Notes: generated from the letters alone by a model not told the origin. DNA of 7,880 bases from Candidatus Equihabitans merdae (GCA_018065025.1 JAGHUB010000390.1:1-7880), one strand, 5' to 3'. Positions 1-6,550 are shown, numbered from the stretch's first letter. A program made the numbers and translations.

Positions 1-589
1 TACCTGCACCGCCGGCGATACCGGCGCTAAGTGTCAGCCAGCCAACTTTATGCCCCATGACTTCAACGATGATAACACGTCCGCGAGAGGAAGCTGTGGT
101 ATGGATGCAATCGCTACACTCTGTGGCAATGTTAATAGCAGACTGATAACCGAAAGTCAGATCGGTACCATAGATATCATTGTCGATGGTCTTGGGCAGA
201 TGAATGACATTAAGCCCCTCTTCTCTCAGAAGATTGGCTGATTTCTGTGTGCCGTTGCCGCCCAGGATAACCAGGCAGTCCAGTCTCAGCTTATGATAAT
301 TCTGTTTCATAGCTTCAACCTTGTCCAGGCCCTTGGCATCCGGAACACGCATCATTTTAAAAGGCTGTCTGGATGAACCGATAATGGTGCCGCCCTGTGT
401 GAGAATGCCAGAGAAGTCCTTGGAAGTCAGCAGTCTGTAATTTCCATAAATCAGACCCTTATAGCCTTCTTCAAAGCCATAGATCTCCAGTTCTTCAACA
501 CAGTTGCTGAGGCCTTTTACCACGCCACGCATGGTAGCATTCAAAGCCTGGCAATCGCCGCCACTTGTTAACAGACCAATTCTTAACAC
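1..589 (-). CDS. pfkA: 6-phosphofructokinase, group III type, N-terminal 196 residues (runs off the left edge)
   Basis: Cytoplasmic glycolytic enzyme phosphorylating fructose 6-phosphate to the 1,6-bisphosphate. Seen in the translation: the N-terminal nucleotide loop TSGGDCQALN (residues 8-17), GGNGT (110-114), PKTIDND (132-138, with the catalytic Asp136 and Asp138), and EVMGHKVGWL (176-185) followed by AGIAGG. The last block is typical of the group III or mixed-substrate PFK clade rather than E. coli PfkA. At the positions equivalent to E. coli 104 and 124 the residues are Gly113 and Lys133. By family knowledge Gly at the first position favours ATP, whereas PPi enzymes carry Asp there, so ATP use is inferred. 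The start is GTG at 589, chosen because an AAAGGCGGG Shine-Dalgarno lies about 7 nt upstream and the protein begins directly with the first beta strand (VLRIGLLTSGG). It lies 90 nt downstream of metH on the same strand. About half or more of the usual length is present; the C-terminus is outside the window. Confidence 0.93.
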   Translation of the reverse strand, partial: MLRIGLLTSGGDCQALNATMRGVVKGLSNCVEELEIYGFEEGYKGLIYGNYRLLTSKDFSGILTQGGTIIGSSRQPFKMMRVPDAKGLDKVEAMKQNYHKLRLDCLVILGGNGTQKSANLLREEGLNVIHLPKTIDNDIYGTDLTFGYQSAINIATECSDCIHTTASSRGRVIIVEVMGHKVGWLTLSAGIAGGAG

Positions 590-639
590 AGAATATCCCG
601 CCTTTCTTTTTCAATCAGCGATAACGTGTGAACTAATCT

Positions 640-648
640 ATTTTATCA
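640..648 (-). promoter_or_regulatory. Candidate extended -10 promoter for pfkA
   Basis: Read on the minus strand, TGA-TAAAAT matches an extended -10 element (TGn plus a 5/6 match to TATAAT). It would start transcription near 633, giving a leader of about 44 nt before the GTG of the phosphofructokinase. There is no good -35 hexamer at 17-18 nt, which extended -10 promoters can tolerate. It suggests pfkA can be transcribed independently of metH, but read-through from metH is also possible because no terminator is evident in the 90-nt gap. Confidence 0.35.
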
Positions 649-679
649 CAGACATAGTCCCTCACGCCAGTTGACGAAT

Positions 680-3127
680 TTATGAACACAAAACAGTATT
701 GGCCACCGAAACGGTGTCCATAGCGTCTTTTGCATAATAGTCAGCACCGATCTTGGCTGCGTAGTTCTCAGTCAATACTGCGCCACCTACGACGATCTTC
801 ACTTCCGGTGCTTCTTTCTTCAGCAAGGTAATGGTATCCTCCATGCTGAATACAGTTGTAGTCATCAGAGCACTTAAGCCAACCAGCTTAAGTTCCTCTT
901 TTCTTACCACTTCTAAAATGGTCTCAGGTGCCACGTCTTTGCCCAGATCAAGTACCTCAAAACCATAACTTTCAAGCATAACTTTGACGATATTCTTGCC
1001 GATTTCGTGAATATCACCTTTAACAGTAGCCAGGGCAATACGTCCCTTAACCTCCTGAGCCTGATCGGATACCGCTTCTTTCAGAACAGCAAATGCCCCC
1101 TGAGCAGCCTCTGCACTCATCATAAGCTGAGGCAGGAAAATGGTGCCGTCACCATAAAGCTTACCCACCTGATCCAGAGCAGGCACCATATAATTGTTAA
1201 CGATATCCAGTGTTTTCATTCCACCGGCCAAGGCTTCTTTGGCTGCATCAGCAGCTTTTTCAGCAAGACCGCGCTCGATATATTCTCTGATTCGAATTGA
1301 ATTCTGACTCTGATCAGCAGCATTTCCATCCACATTTGCAGAGGCTTTGTCTGCTGATGATGAGGCTTTTGGTGCATTTGCCGGAACAGATGCTCCTGCC
1401 TTTGTACCGGCATAAGCGGCTATATAATCTCCGCAATGATCGTCAATTGCATGCAGAGCCATATAGGCACGATAGGATGCCATCATGCCTTCGTTATTAG
1501 GATTGATAATGGCACAGGTAAGGCCCTGTTCCATAGCCATGGTCATAAAGTGAGCGTTAATGATCTCACGTCGAGGCAAACCAAAGGAAACATTGGACAC
1601 ACCAAGAATAGTGCCGCAATCCAGCTCTTCACGAACCTTGCGGATGGTATCCAATGTAATCTCGCCGGCTCTCTGATCGGATGAAATGGTCATAGTCAGA
1701 CCATCCACCACCAGGTCCTTGCGGGCTACACCGTACTTGTCAGCTTCTTCAAAGACACGCTTAGCCACAGCCAGACGATCATCTGAAGTGGCAGGAATAC
1801 CATCTTCATCCAGAGGCAATACAACCAGTACGCCACCGTATTTCTTAAGAAGCGGGAAAACATCAGCCATTACGGCTTCCTTGCCATTAACAGAATTGAC
1901 CATGGGCTTGCCGTTATAATAACGGAGGCCTTTTTCCAGAGCCACAGGATCTGAAGTGTCCAACTGAAGAGGTAATGCTGTAATACCCTGAATAGCCTTA
2001 ACCAGAGTCTCCATCATAGCCGGCTCATCAATACCCGGCAGACCGCAGTTAACGTCCAGGATGTGAGCACCTGCTTCTTCCTGCTCCACAGCACGATCCA
2101 GAATATAAGCCACATCGTTCTGACGAAGGGCTTCCTGGAACTTCTTCTTGCCGGTGGGATTGATACGTTCACCGATCACCACAGGATGACGACGAAGATC
2201 GACTGCTTTGGCAAATGATGTGACCACCGTATTACTTCTGTACACCGGCTCTTTAAAGGGAATGTCTTTGACCTTGCCGATCATCTGACGAATATGATCC
2301 GGTGTGGTACCGCAGCAGCCGCCAAGGCACTGTACACCAAGAGCTGCCACTTCAACCATCTCGTCTGAGAAGATCTCCGGTGACAGGCGGAATACAGTCT
2401 TGCCATCTACAACTTCAGGCAGACCGGCATTGGGGGACGCGATAACAGGTACAGAAGCGATCTCTGTCATACGCTTAATGACAGGATAAAGTTGCTTAGG
2501 ACCAAGACCGCAGTTGACGCCCAGAGCATCAATACCAAGACCTTCAAGCATAGGAACAACCGAATCTGGTGTGCCACCGGTCAGAAGCTTGCCGGTCTCG
2601 TCGAAGATCATGGTCAGTGCTACCGGCAGATTACTATTTTCCTTAGCTGCAAGTACCGCTGCCTTGGCTTCGTAACTGTCGGTAAATGTTTCAAACAAAA
2701 TCAGATCCACACCGGCTTTAGCGCCGATCCGGATCATATCTGCAAATATTTCTACTGCATCATCAAATGACAGGTCACCCATAGGCTCCATCATTTTCCC
2801 GCTGGGCCCGATATCCAGGGCAATATAGACATCGTCACGACCGGATTCATCGCGAACCTCGTTGGCCAGCTTAACAGCAGCCTCAATAACAGCCTGACGT
2901 TCCCCAGCATCCGGATAATGCAGCAGATTAGCTTCAAAAGTGTTGGTGTTAATCACATTAACACCAGCCTCCAGGTAACGGCGGCCTATCGATTTTACTT
3001 CTTCGGGATGGTTGATGTTCCAGCGTTCAGGCAATTCACCGGGCTGCATGCCCATGGCCTGAAGCAGGGTTCCCATGCCCCCATCCCAAAACAAGTATTC
3101 TTTTCCAAGTATTTCTGAAAAGCTCAC
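680..3127 (-). CDS. metH: Cobalamin-dependent methionine synthase, short form without the AdoMet activation domain
   Basis: Transfers the methyl group of 5-methyl-THF through methylcob(I)alamin to homocysteine, giving methionine and THF; cytoplasmic. The 815 residues show the domains in order. The homocysteine methyltransferase barrel is at about 1-290, with zinc ligands Cys206 (GVNCG) and Cys271-Cys272 (GGCCGT). The pterin-binding barrel is at about 310-565, with GERINPTG at 319-326, DVNCGLPG at 358-365 and NSVNG at 411-415. An Ala/Ser-rich linker covers about 573-608. The B12 cap helices are at about 610-690 and the Rossmann B12 domain at about 693-815, with Asp705, axial-base His707 and Gly710 in DIHEIG, Ser752 and GG at 781-782. 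The chain ends there, so the C-terminal AdoMet reactivation domain of E. coli MetH (about 1,227 residues) is absent. This is common in Clostridia, where a separate reactivase is expected. The start is GTG at 3127, overlapping the metF stop by 4 nt (GTGA), with GGAAAGGAAA just upstream. This arrangement indicates translational coupling to metF. Confidence 0.96.
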   Translation of the reverse strand: MSFSEILGKEYLFWDGGMGTLLQAMGMQPGELPERWNINHPEEVKSIGRRYLEAGVNVINTNTFEANLLHYPDAGERQAVIEAAVKLANEVRDESGRDDVYIALDIGPSGKMMEPMGDLSFDDAVEIFADMIRIGAKAGVDLILFETFTDSYEAKAAVLAAKENSNLPVALTMIFDETGKLLTGGTPDSVVPMLEGLGIDALGVNCGLGPKQLYPVIKRMTEIASVPVIASPNAGLPEVVDGKTVFRLSPEIFSDEMVEVAALGVQCLGGCCGTTPDHIRQMIGKVKDIPFKEPVYRSNTVVTSFAKAVDLRRHPVVIGERINPTGKKKFQEALRQNDVAYILDRAVEQEEAGAHILDVNCGLPGIDEPAMMETLVKAIQGITALPLQLDTSDPVALEKGLRYYNGKPMVNSVNGKEAVMADVFPLLKKYGGVLVVLPLDEDGIPATSDDRLAVAKRVFEEADKYGVARKDLVVDGLTMTISSDQRAGEITLDTIRKVREELDCGTILGVSNVSFGLPRREIINAHFMTMAMEQGLTCAIINPNNEGMMASYRAYMALHAIDDHCGDYIAAYAGTKAGASVPANAPKASSSADKASANVDGNAADQSQNSIRIREYIERGLAEKAADAAKEALAGGMKTLDIVNNYMVPALDQVGKLYGDGTIFLPQLMMSAEAAQGAFAVLKEAVSDQAQEVKGRIALATVKGDIHEIGKNIVKVMLESYGFEVLDLGKDVAPETILEVVRKEELKLVGLSALMTTTVFSMEDTITLLKKEAPEVKIVVGGAVLTENYAAKIGADYYAKDAMDTVSVANTVLCS

Positions 3128-4011
3128 CAGATTTCCTTTCCTTCGTTGGGTATTTCAAGCATTTTTGAAACTGCCAGCTTGATAGCCAGAGCCACTTCCG
3201 GTTTATTCATGGTGTAAATATGAATGTAGCGGATGCCGTTGGCGATTAGGTCGATGATCTGATGAGCAGCATAATTGACGCCGGCCTGCATCATAGCATC
3301 CGGTGTCTGACCAAAGCGATCAACAATAGCCTTGAAAGAAGCGGGAACGCCGGTACCTGATAAGGCTACTGAGCGACCCAGCTGTTTAGCATTGGTGATC
3401 GGCATGATACCCGGAATAATGGGCACAGTGATGCCGGCTTCACGAACGTGATAAAGGAAATTGTAGAAAACGTTATTATCGAAAAACATCTGTGTAGTCA
3501 GGAATTCACAACCTGCATCCACCTTCTCACGAAGATGCATGATGTCTTCTTTCTTGTGGGCGGATTCCGGATGACCTTCCGGATAGCAGGCACCGCCTAC
3601 ACAGAAATCACCCATGGACTTGATCTCAGCAATCAGTTCACAGGCATAACGGTAGTCTGTGGACAACTTTCCATCCTTAGGCAGATCACCACGAAGGCCC
3701 AGAATGTTCTCAATACCTTTTTCTTTGTATAGTTCGATAGTCTCACGTACTTTGGCGCGATCTGAAGATACACAGGTAAGATGTGCCAGAACCGGCACAC
3801 CATATTTTTCCTGAATACCGGCAGCGATGTCAGCTGTGAACTGGCTGGTGCCGCCGCCTGCGCCATAGGTAACACTCATGAAATCCGGTGCAAACGCAGC
3901 AATGTGTTCAGCTGCCGCTGCCACTGATTCATAACGATCTGTTGTTTTAGGTGGAAAGACCTCAAAAGACAGAGTAACTCTGTCTTTTGATAAAATCTCA
4001 GATATTCTCAT
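3124..4011 (-). CDS. metF: 5,10-methylenetetrahydrofolate reductase
   Basis: FAD-dependent cytoplasmic enzyme reducing 5,10-methylene-THF to 5-methyl-THF, the methyl donor for MetH encoded immediately downstream. The 295-residue chain has the usual bacterial MetF length and TIM-barrel motifs: SFEVFPPK at 15-22 with Glu17 matching the catalytic Glu28 of E. coli MetF, SVTYGAGG at 46-53, HLTC at 77-80, LGLRGD at 104-109 with Asp109 matching the folate-binding Asp120, the TQMFFD segment at 173-178, PGIMPI at 200-205, and HIYTMN near the C-terminus at 264-269. The ATG at 4011 is preceded by AGAGG about 9 nt upstream. Its TGA stop overlaps the metH GTG start, so the two are almost certainly cotranscribed. 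No SAM riboswitch fits in the 76-nt gap upstream. No MetV-like zinc partner protein is encoded here, and the electron donor (NADH or ferredoxin) cannot be read from sequence. Confidence 0.95.
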   Translation of the reverse strand: MRISEILSKDRVTLSFEVFPPKTTDRYESVAAAAEHIAAFAPDFMSVTYGAGGGTSQFTADIAAGIQEKYGVPVLAHLTCVSSDRAKVRETIELYKEKGIENILGLRGDLPKDGKLSTDYRYACELIAEIKSMGDFCVGGACYPEGHPESAHKKEDIMHLREKVDAGCEFLTTQMFFDNNVFYNFLYHVREAGITVPIIPGIMPITNAKQLGRSVALSGTGVPASFKAIVDRFGQTPDAMMQAGVNYAAHQIIDLIANGIRYIHIYTMNKPEVALAIKLAVSKMLEIPNEGKEIW

Positions 4012-4087
4012 CTGTAAGAACCTCTAGTTTTATTTATTTGTTGCCCCTTAATCATTGTTTGCAAGTTACATCTTTCAAAGAAAGAAA

Positions 4088-5035
4088 TTAAAGAATGACG
4101 TTGATCTGTTTGCCGTCCATCCAGGCACGCAGGCTTTCAAAGACGATGTCAGCACGCAGTTCCATGGACTGTTCTGTAGCGAAAGCTACGTGAGGTGTCA
4201 GCAGAGTGTTGGGCGCACTAAGCAGAACATCATCAGCATTCAGAGGCGGTTCTTTATCGAATACGTCCAGAGCAGCACCGGCGATAACACCTTCCTTCAG
4301 AGCATCAGCCAGATCCTGTGAGTTAACAACCGGACCTCTGGCAACGTTGATCAGGATAGCGGACTTCTTCATAAGAGCCAACTTTTCCTTGTTGATCATG
4401 CCCTTTGTATCAGCTGTCAGGGGACAATGCAGGATAACGATATCGGAACGGCTAAGCAGATCATCCAGAGATGTCTGGGTGATATAATCCTTAACTTCAG
4501 CATGGACAGTGCGGCTGGAAGCCAGAATATTAGCGCCCAGGGCATGGAACAGTGTAGCAGAACGGCTGCCGATGTTGCCAAGACCAACGATACCAACAGT
4601 CTTGCCCTTGATCTCACAACCTACCAGACCGTCCTTTGTACCGCCGCTTCTGACGCGATCTTCAACCTGACGAACATTACGCATCATGGACAGAGCCATA
4701 CCAAGAGCCAGCTCGGCAACAGCTTCATTTGAATAACCGGAAGCATTACTTACAGCGATACCGGCAGCTTTGGCAGCGTCAAGACCTACATGGTCAACAC
4801 CTGTGAAAGCAACATCGATAAACTTAAGGTTGCCACATTTTTCGATAACGGAACCCGGCATAGGCATGTTAGCCAGGATCATGACATCAGCGTCCTTGGC
4901 TTCTTCTACCAGAACAGCTTCATCTGTGCTCTTGGCATATTCTACGAATTCATGACCTTCTGCAATGAAAGGAGCCTGACAGGCAGCCATCTTCTCTTTG
5001 CTGATTCCAAGTGATTCCATGATAGCAATACGCAT
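4088..5035 (-). CDS. D-2-hydroxyacid dehydrogenase family oxidoreductase (NAD(P)-dependent; substrate unknown)
   Basis: A 315-residue member of the D-isomer-specific 2-hydroxyacid dehydrogenase family, which interconverts 2-keto acids and D-2-hydroxy acids (for example hydroxypyruvate/glycerate, glyoxylate/glycolate or 3-phosphoglycerate). Seen: a split substrate domain (1-about 100 and about 285-315), the NAS-type linker SNASGYSNEAVAE (96-108), the dinucleotide loop GLGNIG (151-156), and the catalytic triad Arg233 (NVARGPVV), Glu262 (DVFDKEPP) and His282 (TPHVAFAT). At the end of the second Rossmann strand, where NAD-specific enzymes carry an acidic residue, the sequence reads ASSRT (172-176), which hints at NADP(H) use. 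There is no ACT or other C-terminal regulatory domain, so it is not a long-form SerA. The ATG at 5035 follows GGGAGGG about 10 nt upstream. It lies 39 nt after the BMP lipoprotein gene and 76 nt before metF, probably in one operon. Family assignment is firm; the substrate is not. Confidence 0.9.
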   Translation of the reverse strand: MRIAIMESLGISKEKMAACQAPFIAEGHEFVEYAKSTDEAVLVEEAKDADVMILANMPMPGSVIEKCGNLKFIDVAFTGVDHVGLDAAKAAGIAVSNASGYSNEAVAELALGMALSMMRNVRQVEDRVRSGGTKDGLVGCEIKGKTVGIVGLGNIGSRSATLFHALGANILASSRTVHAEVKDYITQTSLDDLLSRSDIVILHCPLTADTKGMINKEKLALMKKSAILINVARGPVVNSQDLADALKEGVIAGAALDVFDKEPPLNADDVLLSAPNTLLTPHVAFATEQSMELRADIVFESLRAWMDGKQINVIL

Positions 5036-5074
5036 AGTTACTTAACCCTCCCTAAAAAACTCTGGTAAAACTAA

Positions 5075-6139
5075 TTACTGCTGATTAACAGTGACGAAAG
5101 CATCTCCCGCCACGTTATTGTCCTGAGGTGCTGTACGGGCACCGGATGAAAGCTCACCGAAGATTCTCTGATAGTCTGCTTCGGTAAATGTTGTGAAGCG
5201 GTCAGGTGACATGCACAGGGAAATGGCATTGTCAGCTGCACCGTAATGCACGGAAGTACCACCGGCAAATGATTCACTCTTGCAAGATGCCAGTGCTTTC
5301 TCAACAGCTGCTGCACAGTCGAAAGCACAGCCCATCAGAACGGCACCGGATTCTCCTCTGAGATCCTCACCTGCGGAAATAACAAGTTTATTGCGCTTTT
5401 CAGCGGCTTTAATAACAGCACGATTGATCTGATGACCATAGGCCATGATGATCTGACAGCCATTATCATACTGATTAAGAGCAGCCTCCATCACCAGAGG
5501 TGACAGAGCGTCACTTTCTGTGTAATGCTCATCCACTACAACGGCACCGGCTTCCAGTGCCAGATCTGCTGCACAGGCTTTTACACCGGCGATAAAACCG
5601 CTCTCATAGGCAATAGCATCAGCAGAACGTGTACCTGCGATGAAGCCAAGATGACGGTAGCCTTCATAGACGGCACCATAACCGGCCAGATAACCAAGTT
5701 CTGTATTGTTGAAGACAACGCACAGGGTATTCTCACCGATAGACGGATCAGCACCTTCCTCCGGACGGGGCTGGCCGCCGATCATGATAAAGCGGACATC
5801 CTTGTTGCCTTCCTGTGCTTTGTAGAGGGACTGTTCCAGATCATTTCCCACGAAAACAGCAGCAGTATTGCCCTCTTTCATAATGGTCTTGATCTGCTTA
5901 TCTGCAGCAGCTGCATCGGCAGTGCTTACCTCATAACGATTGGCTACACCATCTTCTGATGAAGCAAAAACCTGTACGCCATTCCAGGCCTGACAGGCTG
6001 CCTTGTTGCCGGCATAGTTACCGGAAGTAACCATCGCAATAGAATCCTTTGCATCACCGCCGCATCCGGACAGTGAAAATGCCATAATAGCGGCCAGGCA
6101 CATAGCCTGCCATCTTTTAACTTTATTCTTTATCTTCAT
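5075..6139 (-). CDS. BMP-family (PnrA/Med-like) substrate-binding lipoprotein
   Basis: A 354-residue extracytoplasmic lipoprotein. The N-terminus has a positively charged region (KIKNKVKR), a hydrophobic segment at about 11-24, and the lipobox FSLSGC with the lipidated cysteine at Cys26, followed by GG and acidic residues. The mature chain resembles the basic membrane protein/PnrA family: AVFVGNDLEQSL, the strand RFIMIGGQP, then FNNTELGYLAGYGA followed by LGFIAGT (the family's characteristic F...E.GYLAG..A...G.vGfiaG pattern) and VISAGEDL. Characterised relatives bind nucleosides for an ABC importer; the ligand here is unknown, and the usual N-terminal Asp-x-(G/S)-F-N ligand motif is not clear. 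No permease or ATPase genes are in the window: downstream is a D-2-hydroxyacid dehydrogenase, upstream is a divergent trpB. The ATG at 6139 is preceded by AAGG about 11 nt upstream, partly inside a small hairpin. As first gene of the leftward cluster it probably carries the operon promoter. Confidence 0.85.
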   Translation of the reverse strand: MKIKNKVKRWQAMCLAAIMAFSLSGCGGDAKDSIAMVTSGNYAGNKAACQAWNGVQVFASSEDGVANRYEVSTADAAAADKQIKTIMKEGNTAAVFVGNDLEQSLYKAQEGNKDVRFIMIGGQPRPEEGADPSIGENTLCVVFNNTELGYLAGYGAVYEGYRHLGFIAGTRSADAIAYESGFIAGVKACAADLALEAGAVVVDEHYTESDALSPLVMEAALNQYDNGCQIIMAYGHQINRAVIKAAEKRNKLVISAGEDLRGESGAVLMGCAFDCAAAVEKALASCKSESFAGGTSVHYGAADNAISLCMSPDRFTTFTEADYQRIFGELSSGARTAPQDNNVAGDAFVTVNQQ

Positions 6140-6145
6140 ATGTTA

Positions 6146-6160
6146 TTCAACCTTGTTGAA
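6146..6160 (-). repeat. Small inverted repeat enclosing the ribosome binding site of the BMP lipoprotein gene
   Basis: TTCAAC and GTTGAA form a perfect 6-bp inverted repeat around a 3-nt centre. On the minus-strand transcript the AAGG Shine-Dalgarno (6151-6154) makes up the loop plus one stem base. It could be a weak SD-masking hairpin or a protein-binding site. The repeat itself is seen directly; any regulatory role is inferred. Confidence 0.4.
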
Positions 6161-6172
6161 AATCAATTGATT
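6161..6172. repeat. 12-bp perfect palindrome AATCAATTGATT in the BMP gene leader
   Basis: This perfect palindrome lies directly next to the inverted repeat at 6146-6160 and downstream of the predicted leftward transcription start. Its size and position fit a possible operator for a dimeric regulator, but it is AT-rich and a single copy, so chance is a real alternative. Confidence 0.3.
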
Positions 6173-6206
6173 TCTTTGTATAAACATGCCAATTATTCTC
6201 AGGCAG

Positions 6207-6235
6207 GGTATAGTATAGCATGAAATTCTTGACAA
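6207..6235 (-). promoter_or_regulatory. Predicted leftward promoter for the BMP-dehydrogenase-metF-metH cluster
   Basis: Two overlapping readings exist on the minus strand. One is TTGTCA (6235-6230), a 17-nt spacer, then TATACC (6212-6207). The other is an extended -10, TGC-TATACT (6220-6212), a 5/6 match with a TGn element. Either would start transcription near 6200-6205 and give a leader of about 60-65 nt before the ATG at 6139. The -35 region coincides with that of the rightward trpB promoter. Confidence 0.5.
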
Positions 6236-6257
6236 TAAAATCCTTGAGTGATAGTGT
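6229..6257 (+). promoter_or_regulatory. Predicted rightward promoter for the T-box leader and trpB
   Basis: A perfect -35 hexamer TTGACA (6229-6234) is followed by a 17-nt spacer and TAGTGT (6252-6257) with an extended -10 TG at 6249-6250. The -10 is only a 3/6 match but keeps the key T, A and final T. Transcription would begin near 6264, about 20 nt before the AGTA motif of the T-box specifier loop, which fits a full-length leader. Confidence 0.6.
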
Positions 6258-6483
6258 TTCTATAAACTGTTGATAAAGAAATAGTAGATATACCGCTTTT
6301 CTTACAGGGAGTTGCCGATACTGAGACGGCGCAGAAAATGTGTATCGAATGGGCTTTTGAGGGCAATCCGAAACGATTGAAGATAAATCATTGATTCAAT
6401 CATAGTAGGTGCGACGGAGGTGGATCTTCGTTAACAAAATCCCGCATATTAGACGTATGCATGAGAGGGCGCAATATAGCGCC

Positions 6484-6519
6484 AAGTTGGGTGGCACCGC
6501 AGGAGATAACTCTTGTCCC
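6484..6519 (+). promoter_or_regulatory. T-box antiterminator with TGGC acceptor-binding bulge
   Basis: The conserved T-box core GGGTGGCACCGC (6489-6500) carries the bulge TGGC (6492-6495), which can pair with a tRNA 3' end GCCA. The C at the fourth position therefore calls for a G discriminator base, which bacterial tRNA-Trp has; this agrees independently with the TGG specifier. Helices seen are GGG (6489-6491) with CCC (6517-6519), and GCAGGAG (6499-6505) with CTCTTGT (6510-6516). The 3' strand is shared with the terminator, making the two folds mutually exclusive. Confidence 0.9.
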
Positions 6520-6550
6520 TACAAAATCGTAGATGGACAGGGGTTTTTTT
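6510..6550 (+). terminator. Intrinsic terminator of the T-box leader
   Basis: The stem forms from CTCTTGTCC plus CTAC (6510-6522) with GTAG (6529-6532), a 2-nt AT bulge, and GGACA plus GGGG (6535-6543). The loop is AAAATC and seven T residues follow (6544-6550). It ends 53 nt before the trpB ATG. Its 5' arm overlaps the antiterminator, so it should form when tRNA-Trp is charged. Confidence 0.93.

Larger units (their letters stand above)
6264..6550 (+). promoter_or_regulatory. T-box riboswitch, tRNA-Trp responsive (specifier TGG)
   Basis: A transcription-attenuation leader that senses uncharged tRNA. Stem I: the AGTA motif (6283-6286) faces GAA (6347-6349), the loop E pair typical of T-box specifier loops. 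It is closed by GATATAC (6287-6293) with GTGTATC (6340-6346), then TTTTCT (6297-6302) with AGAAAA (6333-6338). The distal part begins at AGGGAG (6306-6311) and ends in a GCCG/CGGC hairpin. The specifier is TGG (6350-6352), reading tryptophan, followed by a purine. A 7-bp hairpin GATTGAA/TTCAATC (6375-6401) follows. The Stem IIA/B element is GACGGAG (6413-6419) with CTTCGTT (6426-6432), whose loop GGAT (6422-6425) can pair with ATCC (6439-6442) as a pseudoknot. The Stem III hairpin GGCGC/GCGCC is at 6468-6483. Next come the T-box sequence, antiterminator and terminator. The start is set by the predicted promoter. Its target is the trpB gene beginning at 6604. Confidence 0.95.

Noticed and set aside
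610..660. Weak stem (GTGATAA with TTATCGC) in the metH-pfkA gap as a terminator
   Set aside because: The loop is long, there is a G-U pair and no T-run; the area is better explained by an extended -10 element for pfkA.
4071..4085. Inverted repeat TCTTTC-AAA-GAAAGA between the dehydrogenase stop and metF, considered as a terminator
   Set aside because: The stem is a 6-bp AT-rich one with a 3-nt loop and no following T-run, so it is too weak for an intrinsic terminator.
5036..5074. T-run in the gap between the lipoprotein and dehydrogenase genes as a terminator
   Set aside because: Six T residues occur on the minus strand but no GC-rich stem precedes them; the next gene has a strong Shine-Dalgarno right after, which fits an operon gap.
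5525..5959. 144-codon plus-strand frame inside the BMP lipoprotein gene
   Set aside because: It is a shadow of the lipoprotein coding sequence, with Cys- and Ile-rich translation and no domain.
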